A stretch of DNA of 64,000 nucleotides from Branchipolynoe longqiensis (lineage: Eukaryota > Annelida > Polychaeta > Phyllodocida > Polynoidae), in contig CM059192.1 in assembly GCA_030323885.1 (NCBI GenBank), positions 2,473,934 to 2,537,933 on the forward strand, written 5' to 3'. Made by a program: the position numbers and the translations under genes. The notes beneath the pieces are model-generated. The model was not told the origin of the DNA and searched no databases. It saw only the letters and a list, made by a program, of their open reading frames with translations. Within the stretch, counting starts at the first letter, position 1. Every line of letters begins with the position of its first letter. Shown here in pieces: positions 42,301 to 50,756 of this stretch.

Positions 42301-42717
42301 CGCGTTATTGAGCCTTACAAAGGGGTGACTGGGTGTATAAATTTTATATTTAAAAAAATAGCGTTACGTACTGTTTAAACAGCTCCTTCTTATCAAAATA
42401 CCTGAGTGAAATATCAGCTTCTGGTGACTGATAGCCACCTATCTCCGACAGTGGGGCAGGAAAACAAAGCCACTCTGAATGTGCATTGCCAGAACTTGGG
42501 ACCAGTTATTGTATGACCTCATATATTGCTAGGATATAAAACCCCAAATTAAAAGATACTGACGAGGGTGCACATACCTTTTGCCGCTTCTAATCATGTT
42601 AACTCCACCCAGGAAGAGCGGACCAGCAACAGTCCAGACAAAGGCGAGAAAAAAGCAGGTAACCAGGAAGCCGCTAATCATATCCCGATTCCGGTGTTCT
42701 TTGTCCCTTTTCCACAT
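39341..42717 (-). CDS. Small two-TM protein, gene 2 (spliced, complete)
   Basis: Two coding exons join to an 85-residue protein: 42717-42578 (ATG to donor GTATGTG) and 39458-39341 (acceptor GGTCAG, stop TAA). An acceptor TTCGCAG lies 21 bases upstream of the ATG (exon starts at 42738), so a 5' UTR exon exists. Residues 1-13 are charged (MWKRDKEHRNRDM). TM1 spans about 14-36 (LVTCFFLAFVWTVAGPLFL), followed by a short loop IRSGKRPVDGAMG (42-54). TM2 spans about 55-75, then CCEPEHEPEE. Both termini are predicted on the same side. Gene 1 shares the intron position and phase (2), the FVW motif, the [RK]P-x-x-G-x-MG loop and the acidic end. Function unknown; a small hairpin membrane protein. Confidence 0.8.
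39558..40238 (-). mobile_element. SINE-2 interrupted by MITE-A
   Basis: The SINE-2 tail and body (39558-39758) and head (40105-40238) are separated by MITE-A. The head here has CCACCGCGCTCGGTCC with box B GGTTCCCAGTC-type changes. It lies inside the 5' UTR/intron area of gene 2 (in the coding intron). Joining the two halves restores CCTACTAATGCCGAGCGC. Confidence 0.8.
39759..40104. mobile_element. MITE-A in SINE-2, TAA target duplication proven by filled site
   Basis: 346 bp with TIRs AGTTGCATACTCCGATGG and CATCGGACTATGCAGCTT. TAA lies on both sides (39756-39758, 40105-40107); other SINE-2 copies show a single TAA in CCTAATAATGCCGAG, giving a natural empty site. Confidence 0.85.
40245..40624. 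mobile_element. Self-similar TAA-MITE with GCGAATGCG words
   Basis: 380 bp flanked by TAA (40242-40244, 40625-40627). Ends AGCTAAGATTCCATCCATGT and ATATGGAATCTTAGCT. Near both ends ACGCGGTATGCGGTG, GCGAATGCGAACGCG and GCATTCGCATGCCGCATACC recur. Different outer end from the CCTGTCACAC group but the same construction. Confidence 0.8.
40915..41144 (+). mobile_element. SINE-1, 5'-truncated
   Basis: Begins at CCCCCAGCTCTGCCAATTTG, lacking the tRNA head, and runs to the normal tail with CCCCTGCTTAAACAACTAAT and GGACCAAAAAG. Confidence 0.8.
41145..41871. other. No gene seen; MITE-A traces
   Basis: 41470-41770 has diverged MITE-A words (TCAAAACCAAAACATCTATC, GCACTTCAAATATCCC) without ends. The remainder is AT-rich and unassigned. 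Confidence 0.45.
41874..42042. mobile_element. Tigger/pogo MITE
   Basis: 169 bp with TIRs CAGTAAAACCTCTCTATACC and TTTAGAGAGGTTTTTACTG flanked by TA. The CAGTAAAACCTCTCTAAACC form with GACCAC words is a classic Tigger-type MITE; GGTCGGT/ACCGACC words recur inside. Confidence 0.85.
42056..42390. mobile_element. MITE with GTTACGTA ends
   Basis: Left GGCCATTCAAATATTACGTA and right TAGCGTTACGTACTGTTTAA then CAGCTCCTT form imperfect inverted ends; the centre has CACGTAACACAATACGTCAC. A common MITE form in invertebrates; superfamily not assigned. Confidence 0.55.
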
Positions 42718-42784
42718 TGTGAGTGCACGTTTGATAAGCTGCGAATAAAGTAATAGTACAATTGTCCATATTGCTTGGCAATGT

Positions 42785-43465
42785 GGCTAATTTGGGACCG
42801 AGTCGGAGCTGACCCGCCCTATCCCTACCACGCATCCCCACACCACCCCCCTCTCCCCCTTTTATTCATAGGCCCCCCCCCCCCCCGATTAACACCGGCG
42901 CCCGCGCTGGAGCCGCCGCTTGTACCCGGCGACCCCTATGACGTCACTTCCGCCGCCCCACAACCCCACTTCTCCTCCAGACGCCGAACCACCAAGACCT
43001 TTCCCTATTTCTCACCGCCCCACCCGACAAAACTTTACGACCTACAACGAGAAGGGTTGAGGCCCGAGTCATGTACAGACTCATGACTTATTGTTCCATT
43101 GGATCTTGCCTATTCGCCTGATTAACTGACGCCCCTATTGCACTATTGATTATGCTACTGATCTTATTAACTTAAGGCCCGATTTGTCCTCCTTCCCTCC
43201 CTATTGACCTATCTCCTCCCCTACCCCTATTCTCCCTTCGTTCTCCTCATGATCTTCTTCACGAGAGGGCCTACTGTCCAAATGATCCTTCCTATTCACC
43301 TTATACACCTACCCCAACAATTCACATCACTGTTCCTTGACCTGACTTATTGTCCTATGGCATTGATGGTACTCACCTGACTATTAGTATTATATCATAC
43401 CTCAACTCTCATCACCTAATGTAACCATTAACCTAATAAACCTCCAAACTATAGCTCCGTCTCGT
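42785..43465. other. C/T-rich block, LTR-like, unassigned
   Basis: Pyrimidine-rich, with a 103-codon Pro-rich frame (42775-43086) followed by a long T/C-rich stretch and AATAAACCTCCAAACTATAG near 43435. It could be the 3' end of an LTR element or a retrogene 3' region, but there is no gag, pol or TIR evidence. Confidence 0.35.
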
Positions 43466-43721
43466 GTCTTGAATTATTTTTAATAATGCTGCAATTGTTA
43501 ATGATGACAACATAGCAATTATGTGCAGGATATTTTGCCAGAGGGTAAAATTGATAAAATTCCGTACCCTTAAATTTGCTGATGGTATGACTCTGTGCCC
43601 TCAAATTGTTGGGACTTTATTTTAAAAGGTTCTTCAATGAGACAGAGACAAAAAAGACTCCAGAACCCCCCTCCCCGCCCGCCATTCTGCGTACCCTCAA
43701 ATTCTTTTCTGGTGGAAACCT

Positions 43722-43766
43722 TGGTGTGTGTGTGTGTCTGTGTTTGTGTGTGTGTGTGTGTGTTTG
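43722..43766. repeat. TG microsatellite
   Basis: A run of TG with TCTG and TTTG interruptions, about 45 bp. Confidence 0.85.
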
Positions 43767-43784
43767 TGTACATTATTTGATTAC

Positions 43785-43975
43785 GCCGGGGAAATTTCAA
43801 TGGTGGACAATTGGTCTTCCTCATTCCACTGTTTCTTGCTCTTTTGTAGTAATGCAAGACACGAGCCTATGTAGTGACAAGTATAACATTTGATGTCATT
43901 GGTTTGACTCGACCAGAGCTCGAATCCCACAAACTACCAAAAATGGGAGGTGGACGCTCAACTCATTCGGCCATA
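43785..43975 (-). mobile_element. Chimeric SINE (SINE-2 head, SINE-1 tail)
   Basis: Antisense: tail GGAAATTTCAATGGTGGACA and CTTCCTCATTCCACTG (SINE-1), body TGGTTTGACTCGACCAG (SINE-2) and head AACTCATTCGGCCAT. Third copy of the chimera in the window. Confidence 0.65.
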
Positions 43976-43998
43976 ATATACATATATACTATATACAC

Positions 43999-44190
43999 AC
44001 AGTGAAACCTCACTAGAACGTGATCGTTTGGGTTCATGAAAAAAAGAAATTATCACCAAAAAAATGGAGTTGTGGTTCAGCTTACTGAAATACTTTAGAA
44101 TTATAGAATTCCGGGTCCAATGAATCATCGCGTTATATATCCCAGTTCGCGATAAATCGGGGCGTTTAAAATTGGGGTTAATGTATATAA
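43999..44190. mobile_element. Tigger-like MITE, diverged
   Basis: Left CAGTGAAACCTCACTAGAAC. The interior GGGTCCAATGAATCATCG matches, inverted, the centre of 36848-37007. The right end near TTAAAATTGGGGTTAATGTA is decayed. Confidence 0.55.
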
Positions 44191-44225
44191 TATATCTATA
44201 ACATGTGTATATAATATATATGTAT

Positions 44226-44385
44226 CAGAGGCGTAGCTAGACCTTTAACGATGTGTACTCCTAATTTCGGCAGGGGGTTTAGGGGGCCGCTTAAGCTGGC
44301 GGATTTTACACATTTTTATTTTTTAATTTTTTACAAAACAATGTGGACGTTTTGGCGTATGCGTGTACGCCTAGCTACGCCCCTG
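44226..44385. mobile_element. hAT-type MITE (CAGAGGCGTAGC)
   Basis: 160 bp with TIRs CAGAGGCGTAGCTAG and CTAGCTACGCCCCTG. The flanking octamers ATATGTAT and GTATGCAT agree at six of eight positions (two transitions), a decayed 8-bp duplication, as expected for hAT. Confidence 0.75.
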
Positions 44386-44997
44386 TGTATGCATATAATC
44401 TGTATACAATATATATATGTATATAATATATGTATATATAATGGTCAACATATATATCATTTGGCTAATTTTCTAATGTACATTATTTAGTGAAGACACC
44501 TAGCTTATGCTATCAGTATCACTGGCTCACACACCACTTTGTAAACACGTACCTAATAGTTAATACTATTTTTAATCACTGCTGATCGGTGATAATTATG
44601 TCATCCCGAACTACATAGCCTATTTTTCAGTTACTTGAATAAATTTGATATTAAAACACTTTCCTGAGCTCTATTATGAACTGAGGAAAAAGATGTCTTT
44701 TGCTTTAATATTACAGGTTCAAAGAATGGATCATTTGTGCTGCCACCTACTGTGAAAGATGCAGATCGTGTTGAACTATAAGGTCAACCAACAATGTCTG
44801 GTCACTTGACAAGACTTTTATTTATATTCGATGGAAATAATATAATGTAGCAACTAATTACTGTGTAATAGTCTGCACTGACCACACATGCACATAAACA
44901 GGTAAGTGCGGATACGGTGATTGCACCAGGGAGCCTAGGTAGTCTAACCATTAGGTAGATAAAAGATTCACCCCATACTTGTGAAAGCTGAAAGCTG
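44386..44997. other. No gene seen
   Basis: TATA-rich microsatellite-like stretch (44400-44455), then AT-rich sequence. 44872-44935 is a SINE-3 lead (CTGCACTGACCACACATG, ACCAGGGAGCCTAGGT), and 44960-44985 is one end of the hairpin element found at 45315-47330. Confidence 0.45.
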
Positions 44998-45314
44998 AAA
45001 GCTGCCTGCAAAAGTGTTGAAGTGCTGCTGGCTTTTGCAAGTTACCAGCGGCACTCTCTCGGGGAGCAAATAGAGGTTTCACACCGGCAAGAACATGTCA
45101 AGACAGGCGCAAAACTATTTGTCCCTGCAGTGGCTGGTCGGGAGATGTTGGGAGTTCCATACATCAACCGCCCTTAATGCTGCCACAGTGACATGGTTTT
45201 CTGTTTAGGGTTTGCTCCCTTAGCCTTCGGTTCTGTCAAGGACCTGTACCACAAGGCAGTGGTTTACAACTCTGCAAGGCAGGGGCGTCAAACTCCCTGA
45301 GGTATTGCTATACC
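44998..45314 (+). repeat. Dispersed repeat, inverse copy at 60895-61640
   Basis: Matches the reverse complement of 60895-61640 minus its MITE: GTTGAAGTGCTGCTGGCTTT, CTGGTCGGGAGATGTTGGGA, AGGGTTTGCTCCCTTAGCC, GTACCACAAGGCAGTGGTTT and CAGGGGCGTCAAACTCCC. It supplies the empty site for the MITE at 61018-61430. Confidence 0.8.
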
Positions 45315-45670
45315 TGCAATACCTGCATACCTGTAGTAGGGGTGAAAAGCAACCTTATATAAAAGCTGGCAAAGAATTTCGACATGCTGGGGAAATGAAC
45401 TGAGCTGATAAATTCTTAATTTAAGAAGCAAAATATATTCTTCACATACATCTTCACATTTACCCGCTACTTCTGAGTTGAAAAATATACTAGAACACAT
45501 GCCTTAGCACACTTTAAAAGTGAAATCGACACCGCCATATTGTATTTTTGCATTCTCTTCCATTTCACCTACTCTGTCCACTTCCTGTTCCATACTAAAG
45601 CAGTTTTCGCCAGCTTTTATATAGGGTTGGTATTCACCCCTGTACTAGAAGTATGTTGTGAATCTTTTAT
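45315..45670 (-). mobile_element. Hairpin-ended element T, inverted copy
   Basis: Reverse complement of the unit at 46906-47330, diverged. Shared words: GCTTTAGTATGGAACAGGAA, GAGAATGCAAAAATACAATA and TAGATAAAAGATTCAC. The terminal hairpin is imperfect here. Confidence 0.7.
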
Positions 45671-45839
45671 CTAACCATTAGGATGGTCACCCGGAATGGC
45701 AGTTTCAGTCTAGATAAAAGATTCACCCCGTACTTGTAGTACACGGGTGAACGACAACATAGTCTAAATACTGGCGAAAATAGCTTTAGTATGGAACAGG
45801 AAGTAGAATGCCTGGTTCCAATATCAAATGCCTACTTGA

Positions 45840-46630
45840 TGCGCGAAAAGGAAGAAAGTAAGGCAGGTGTGGAGAAAAAGGCGCTTTATTGAACGCCTCA
45901 GGAGACATACAGGGAAACAGGATAATCACAAACTATATACAGGAGTCAGATGAGGTAAACATGTTATACCCCAGTCACACGAGGCCTGCGTTCGCTCACG
46001 ATCGATTCGTGACGTCAAAACCTCCTCCTTGCGCCCTGATTGAGTGCTGTCGCCGCGAGGACGCCAACCTCCCTGCGTCCATTTCGGGAATTTTGGACGC
46101 AAGGAGGTTGCTGCTGCTGCACGGCCAACCTCCTTACGCCCTGTTCCGGCGGCGCCATTCGAAATGGTGGCGCCCTGGCGCCGCCCTGGCGCCGCCCTGG
46201 GTTAGTGCAAACACATGCGATGCTGCAGTCACCATGGCGATGCTGCAGTCCGACATGGCGTCCCTTCCCTTTGCCGCTGCCAGGCATGGTGTCTGCGTCT
46301 GCGTCGGTAGAGGGTGGTAGATCGGACTGAGGGTGGTGCGTCGGCCGTGGAGAGGTGGAGAGCCAAAGAGAAAAAGGAGCTTGTGCAGGGAGGATGGCCG
46401 GAGGGCGAATGGCTGAAGGAGGCCGGCGAGCGGCTTATAAGGGGAGGAGCGGGGAGGCGAGAATGCGGGGGAGGTGAGAAAGCCGGGAGGGACGGGAGAG
46501 AGCACACGGGGGGAGAAAGCTGAGGGAAGGATGACAGGGAAGGTGAGAAAGCCGGGCGGCGGCAGGAGAGAAGGGGGGGGGGGGAGGGTCTCTTCCTTCC
46601 CTCGCATCAAACGCAATGCAAACATTACGA
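45840..46630. mobile_element. GC-rich inserted element with TGATGCG ends
   Basis: Left TTGATGCGCGAAAAGGAAGA and right CGCATCAAACGCAATGC (inverse of GATGCGAGGGAAGGAAGA) form inverted ends. The right half (46285-46630) is the reverse complement of 2684-2946 with AAAGCCGGG and GGTGAGAAAGC repeated. The left half holds a nested block (45971-46205, next item). ORFs over it are compositional. Confidence 0.6.
45971..46205. repeat. Truncated self-similar MITE, CCTCCTTGCGCC words
   Basis: Follows TTA and starts TACCCCAGTCACACGAGG, the CCTGTCACAC-type end. The interior repeats CCTCCTTGCGCCCTG, CCTCCCTGCGTCC, GCAAGGAGGTTGC and CCTCCTTACGCCCTG. The expected right end is not found, although CCTGGGTTA is at 46197-46205. 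Confidence 0.5.
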
Positions 46631-46905
46631 CCATATCAGCAGAGTTGGTGAAATGGGAGAGAATGCAAAAAGACAATATGGCGGCGATAGAATGCCATCG
46701 AATTCGCTTTTAAATTCTATTAAACTAGATGTTTTATTATATTTTTCAGCGGGGAAATATGAAGACATATACAAAGAATAAATATTGCTTCTTAGATTGT
46801 GGATTTAGGCTCTCATTTCATTTCACCACCTTTTCGACAGCTTTTATATAGGGTTGGTATTCACCCATGTACTGCAAGTACGGGGTGAATCCTTTATTTA
46901 TCTTG

Positions 46906-47330
46906 AGTCTAGATAAAAGATTCACCCGGTAATTGTAGTACACGGGTGAACGACAACGTAGTGTAAATATGGGCGAAAATAGCTTTAGTATGGAACAGGA
47001 ACTAGAAACTGTGGTTCCAGGATCAGATGGCTACATATATTGGCACAGAGTTGGTGAAATGGGAGAGAATGCAAAAAGACAAGATGGCGGCCATAGAACG
47101 CCATCAATTTCACTTTTAAATCTTATTAAACCAGATGTTTTATTATATTTTTCAACTCAAAGGTAGTGGGGAAATATGAAGACATATATATATACAAAGA
47201 ATAAATGTTGCTTCTTAGATTGTGAAATTAGGCTCTCATTTCATTAACCCGCTTTTTCGACCGTTTTTATATAGGGCTGGTCTTCACCCGTGTACTGTGA
47301 GTACCGGGTGAATCCTTTATCTATCTTGAG
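46906..47330 (+). mobile_element. Hairpin-ended element T, intact copy
   Basis: About 425 bp from TCTAGATAAAAGATTCACCC to GGGTGAATCCTTTATCTA. Left hairpin ATTCACCCGGTAATTG and GTAGTACACGGGTGAA; right hairpin TTCACCCGTGTACTGTGAGT then ACCGGGTGAA. It has no supported ORF. The class is unknown; ends with hairpins are unlike ordinary TIR MITEs. Confidence 0.75.
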
Positions 47331-47844
47331 TCCTGCTCTATGCACATTTCCCCTCTTGTTTGAAAGACTATCATGGTAACTACAATACATGCTTTATTGA
47401 AAGTCATCGGTCACCTATAAACAATGGCCAATGCTAAATAATTTACCTGAGTGTTATAACTGGTCGTTTCCTTGTACGTGACGGGGTTGTCTGAATTCCG
47501 CCGTCCTTTTTTTGTTATCTGTAATATCTCTGGTTCGGGAAGTGTCAAAAAATGACCAAACCGGTCCTTTGATATCCAAACATATTGACAAAACCGTTCA
47601 TTATCTAGCTCTAATTACTAAACCGCCCAAGAATATCTTCCAACCACTTCCTCTTTTATAATGCCACTGCTAGTATAAGACTAAAGTAGTAACGCGAAAC
47701 CATTTTGTTCTTCACTTCTTGGTTGTTTCTGCTAAAGCTTAAAGTAATTCCACAGCTGGACGTGGCTTCCACAAGGCACTACCTATGGTTGTGCTCGTGT
47801 GATTTTTTTTTTTTCAAATTGTTATTCCAGTTGAATAACATCTT
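47331..47844. other. No gene seen; possible 5' UTR exon of gene 2
   Basis: On the minus strand, AACGACCAGTTATAACACTC followed by AG and a GTAAAT donor at about 47450 could be a 5' UTR exon of 2-TM gene 2, but nothing confirms it. The rest is AT-rich. Confidence 0.25.
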
Positions 47845-48780
47845 TTTTCAGCACCGAGGCGCTGGTCTTCCGGCCTTAACAATTATAGTGCATATGAACT
47901 ATTTATGGATGAGACGATGCGATGGTATGAACAATATAGACAGTAGTAGGTTAAAATGAGGCATTACAAATATAGTGGGGATCTTATTTTGCACATGTAG
48001 ACTGGAGAATAGCCATTTACCTTTAGACTATATCAGTGATTTGATGATCATACCTGTGAGGAGACATTAATATAATGGGCATGACTTGCTGATACAGGTA
48101 GTCGTGGATTTTGGATTATGCAAATAATGGTTGCACGACTCATTTAAATTGTCTTGGGTCAACTATAGCTTTGTCAGTAGTATATGTTTTATTGGTTTAG
48201 TCAGGTGTTATAGGCTGGTGGGTATACTTTGGTAGTTGTTATTTCTTTTACTCTTTTTGCCAGGGGGGAATTTCAGAGAGGGAGAGGGAAGGGAGTGGTT
48301 TGGGACTATGTATTTATTTCAGTTCTCAATGTTTGTGGTCTATCCAGGTAGGTTTATTAATGTATGTCTATGTCGGGTACTCAACCTTTAATCTAGATTT
48401 AAATTGCAGGTAGGTTGTTGCATTCTTGGTTTTGGCAGAGTTTGTTCCAGAGTTGGCTTCCCTGATAAATAGGTGCTCTTTTGAGTTTGTTAGTCCTTGG
48501 ATAGGGAATTTTCAAGAGGTTGCCATCTGCTGCCCTAGTATTGTGAATACTTGTGTCGGTATATATTGTGTCTTGGGCTCTATTGTACATGAGTCCTAAG
48601 AGATGCCTTTTGCGCCTTGTGTCTAGTTGGCCTTTGTAAACTGTCCTGAGTGCCCTATTTTGTACTGTTTGAAGCTTTGCTTGTTGCTGTTTACTTTTGT
48701 GAGTAGTTCATATATTAGGTCATTATAATCAATTATTGGGAGGATCATTGTTTTGTACATCACTACACACCGGAAGCCAA
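47845..48780 (-). mobile_element. LINE-C-like 3' part, decayed, minus strand
   Basis: Minus-strand remnants: ILPIIDYNDLIYELLTK (48760), then NRAQDTIYTDT, LKIPYPRTNKLKRAPIYQGS and QLWNKLC (48590-48400). It ends at the 3' hairpin block GGCCGGAAGACCAGCGCC at about 47860. Matches LINE-C in PIIDYNDLIYGLLTK and APIYRGGTLWNKLP. Several frameshifts. Confidence 0.75.
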
Positions 48781-49384
48781 CTCCCGACCACATGGGACTG
48801 CTTTCAGTGGTGCCCATTCAGTGCTGCAGATTTGCAGCCTTCAGCGCACCAATGCGACTGAAAACTCCCCAAAACAACATAAGAAGAGCTGTATTTGACA
48901 GGGGAACAAAGCGTAGCATGCATTTTGATTAATTCTGGTATGTGATTTTTATTGTTGAGATAGTTCCTTACATCTAGAAATACACCAAGGCCTGAGCGTG
49001 ACCTATATTACTATATATGGCAAGTTGTTGTGTCACTGTCACTATTACTACGTACTACTGTACTGTCTGTAGTATTATTGTCACTGTCAGTGTCACCAAT
49101 GTCGCTAACTCGGCAAACTGGTGAACAACAGAAATAACAGAAATACATGGTTATGCAACTCTGGCAAGGAATCACAAAGCTCCTACTATGTCTGCGCTAG
49201 TTTAAAATATTTATGTATAATTGTGTCACCGGCCACAGTGGGATGAAAGTTGTTGTCTAGTTGAAGGTGGGTTCTGCCTTCTGACGTTGATGAGCGCACC
49301 GACAACAGTGTGACGTCACGCAACGTTCTGCAGTCGGCAATGCACACTGGTCCCGGGTCCCTAACAGGCCGCAGCTCCACGTGT
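48781..49384. other. No gene seen
   Basis: Mixed-composition sequence with CACTGTCACTATTACTACG and TGTCACTGTCAGTGTCACC near 49035-49105. No supported ORF or terminal repeats. Confidence 0.4.
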
Positions 49385-49715
49385 GTTGCATTCCGATGAA
49401 AACATCAAATTTTCAAAACCAAAACAATTTTCTACATTTGATTTACACACCTGACTTATATACTGGTACGCTTATTAATCATTTGTCGCCAAATTGAAGG
49501 GAATACAGAGGTAATTTAAGCGCTATGAGGCAGGCTATGGCCTATGCCGCATGGCTAAATTTGGCTTGCTAACCTAAAGTTTCCACTTTAAATTGCCTAT
49601 TTAAAAAACTAGCCATTTAAAATAAGTTACTTCAAACTAAAGTAAGGCAGATTATAAAGATCAACCTATTATATTTATCTCAGAATATGACTGAAAGTCA
49701 AAACCATCGCAGTAA
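49385..49715. mobile_element. MITE-A, degraded
   Basis: Left GTTGCATTCCGATGAAAA, interior words TATACTGGTACGCTTATTAA and AAACTAGCCATTTAAAATAA, right AAACCATCGCAGTAATGCC. Both ends show mutations. Confidence 0.65.
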
Positions 49716-50168
49716 TGCCAAAGACAAATAAGTGTTCACACTTCCTGTCTACTATCGGGTCTGTATAACACTATAGGGTCTTTGGTAAAGCTAGAGAGTG
49801 TTACTTTATCCTGGTCCCCTAGCCCTAGCCGTTGTTTCACAGATGGCGCCATCTATGGTTTCATCTGGATGCACTAAGACACCAACAAGCGGCCAACATG
49901 GGAACTGGGACCCTACTATAGTACCTGGTTGTTTCAACAGAGGTCGCATGTATAATCGTCTCAAACAATCGTGTCAAAGTGCCATACGGAGGCACTCAGG
50001 CAGCACCTGGCGGAAAACATGGGTACTAGAACCCGAGTAGCCTACTATGGTAACCCCACAGCAACATTTTGCAGTCCAATATTATAATTATAATCGTCAT
50101 TCAGCATGTGTGAATAGCAACAGGAAGCTTAGCAATAATGAACCCAAAATCAGACAATCAAGTGCAAA

Positions 50169-50522
50169 ATGGCTGATGACAGAGACCGGGTTGAACAGAT
50201 TGCCCTGGTGTCAACAGCTTTGGAGGCCAAGCGCATAGCAGACCAGCTCACGGAGTCACCGGAGTGGCGTGCTAAACATGATGAAGTGCTTGCATTGGTT
50301 GTAAACAAGAAATTTGATCAGAATCCACACCTGGCAGGGTATTTGATTGAGACGGGAGACATGCCATTAAATGAGGCCACTTCCAATTCATACTACGGGA
50401 TCAGAGCTACGCTACATAGTCATGAGGTACGGGATAAATCATACAAGGGACTTAACAAGCTGGGTATGGCATTGGCTGTTAAGCGCAAAAGTCTTAGAGT
50501 CTCCCGTCAGTCTGAAAACTGA
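50169..50522 (+). CDS. NADAR-like (YbiA/DUF1768) domain ORF, C-terminal half
   Basis: A 117-codon frame. Residues 19-30 (EAKRIADQLTES), W33, then LALVVNKKFDQNPHLAGYLI, TGDMPLNEATSNSYYGIRA, and GLNKLGMALAVKRKSLR follow the conserved second half of NADAR: KF-xxNP-xLxxxLL-x-TGD-xLxEA-xxxxYYGIG and GxNxLGxxLMxxR. NADAR proteins act on NAD- or ADP-ribose-linked N-glycosidic bonds; some remove ADP-ribose from guanine in nucleic acid. The first half of the fold is missing, so this is an exon, a truncated gene or part of an unseen mobile element. It is open upstream to 50118 with no splice decision. A distinct sequence from the LINE-A NADAR. Confidence 0.6.
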   Translation: MADDRDRVEQIALVSTALEAKRIADQLTESPEWRAKHDEVLALVVNKKFDQNPHLAGYLIETGDMPLNEATSNSYYGIRATLHSHEVRDKSYKGLNKLGMALAVKRKSLRVSRQSEN

Positions 50523-50756
50523 TCCAATATATGCAGACTTACTCTGGAACTACACCCCAATCTGACTCCTAGATTGACTGTTTTGGCAGAACATGTTCTC
50601 CCATATCCTCTTGTGTTTCCAAGATGATACTAGTAAAGTTCAGAGGCACTAATCAAAGTTGAGACACAATGTTGGGCTATGATAGTACAGCAGCATGAGT
50701 ATGTGATGCCAGTATCATGTGTGCTTTTTGTGCTTCAGACAGCGAAGGAAGACAAT

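Larger units (their letters stand above)
45709..46905 (+). mobile_element. Hairpin-ended element T, copy split by insert
   Basis: TAGATAAAAGATTCACCCCG with the terminal hairpin TTCACCCCGTACTTG and AGTACACGGGTGAA, then a body broken at about 45840 by an inserted element. It resumes at about 46630 with GTTGGTGAAATGGGAGAGAA and ends TTCACCCATGTACTGCAAGT then ACGGGGTGAATCC. Lies in tandem with the next copy. Confidence 0.75.

Noticed and set aside
42775..43086. Pro-rich protein gene
   Set aside because: C-rich composition, no conserved motif, no splice or start context; kept only as an unassigned block.
45889..46713. Several long overlapping frames on both strands
   Set aside because: Purine-rich GC-rich repeat with few stop codons; frames on both strands are open, so this reflects composition.
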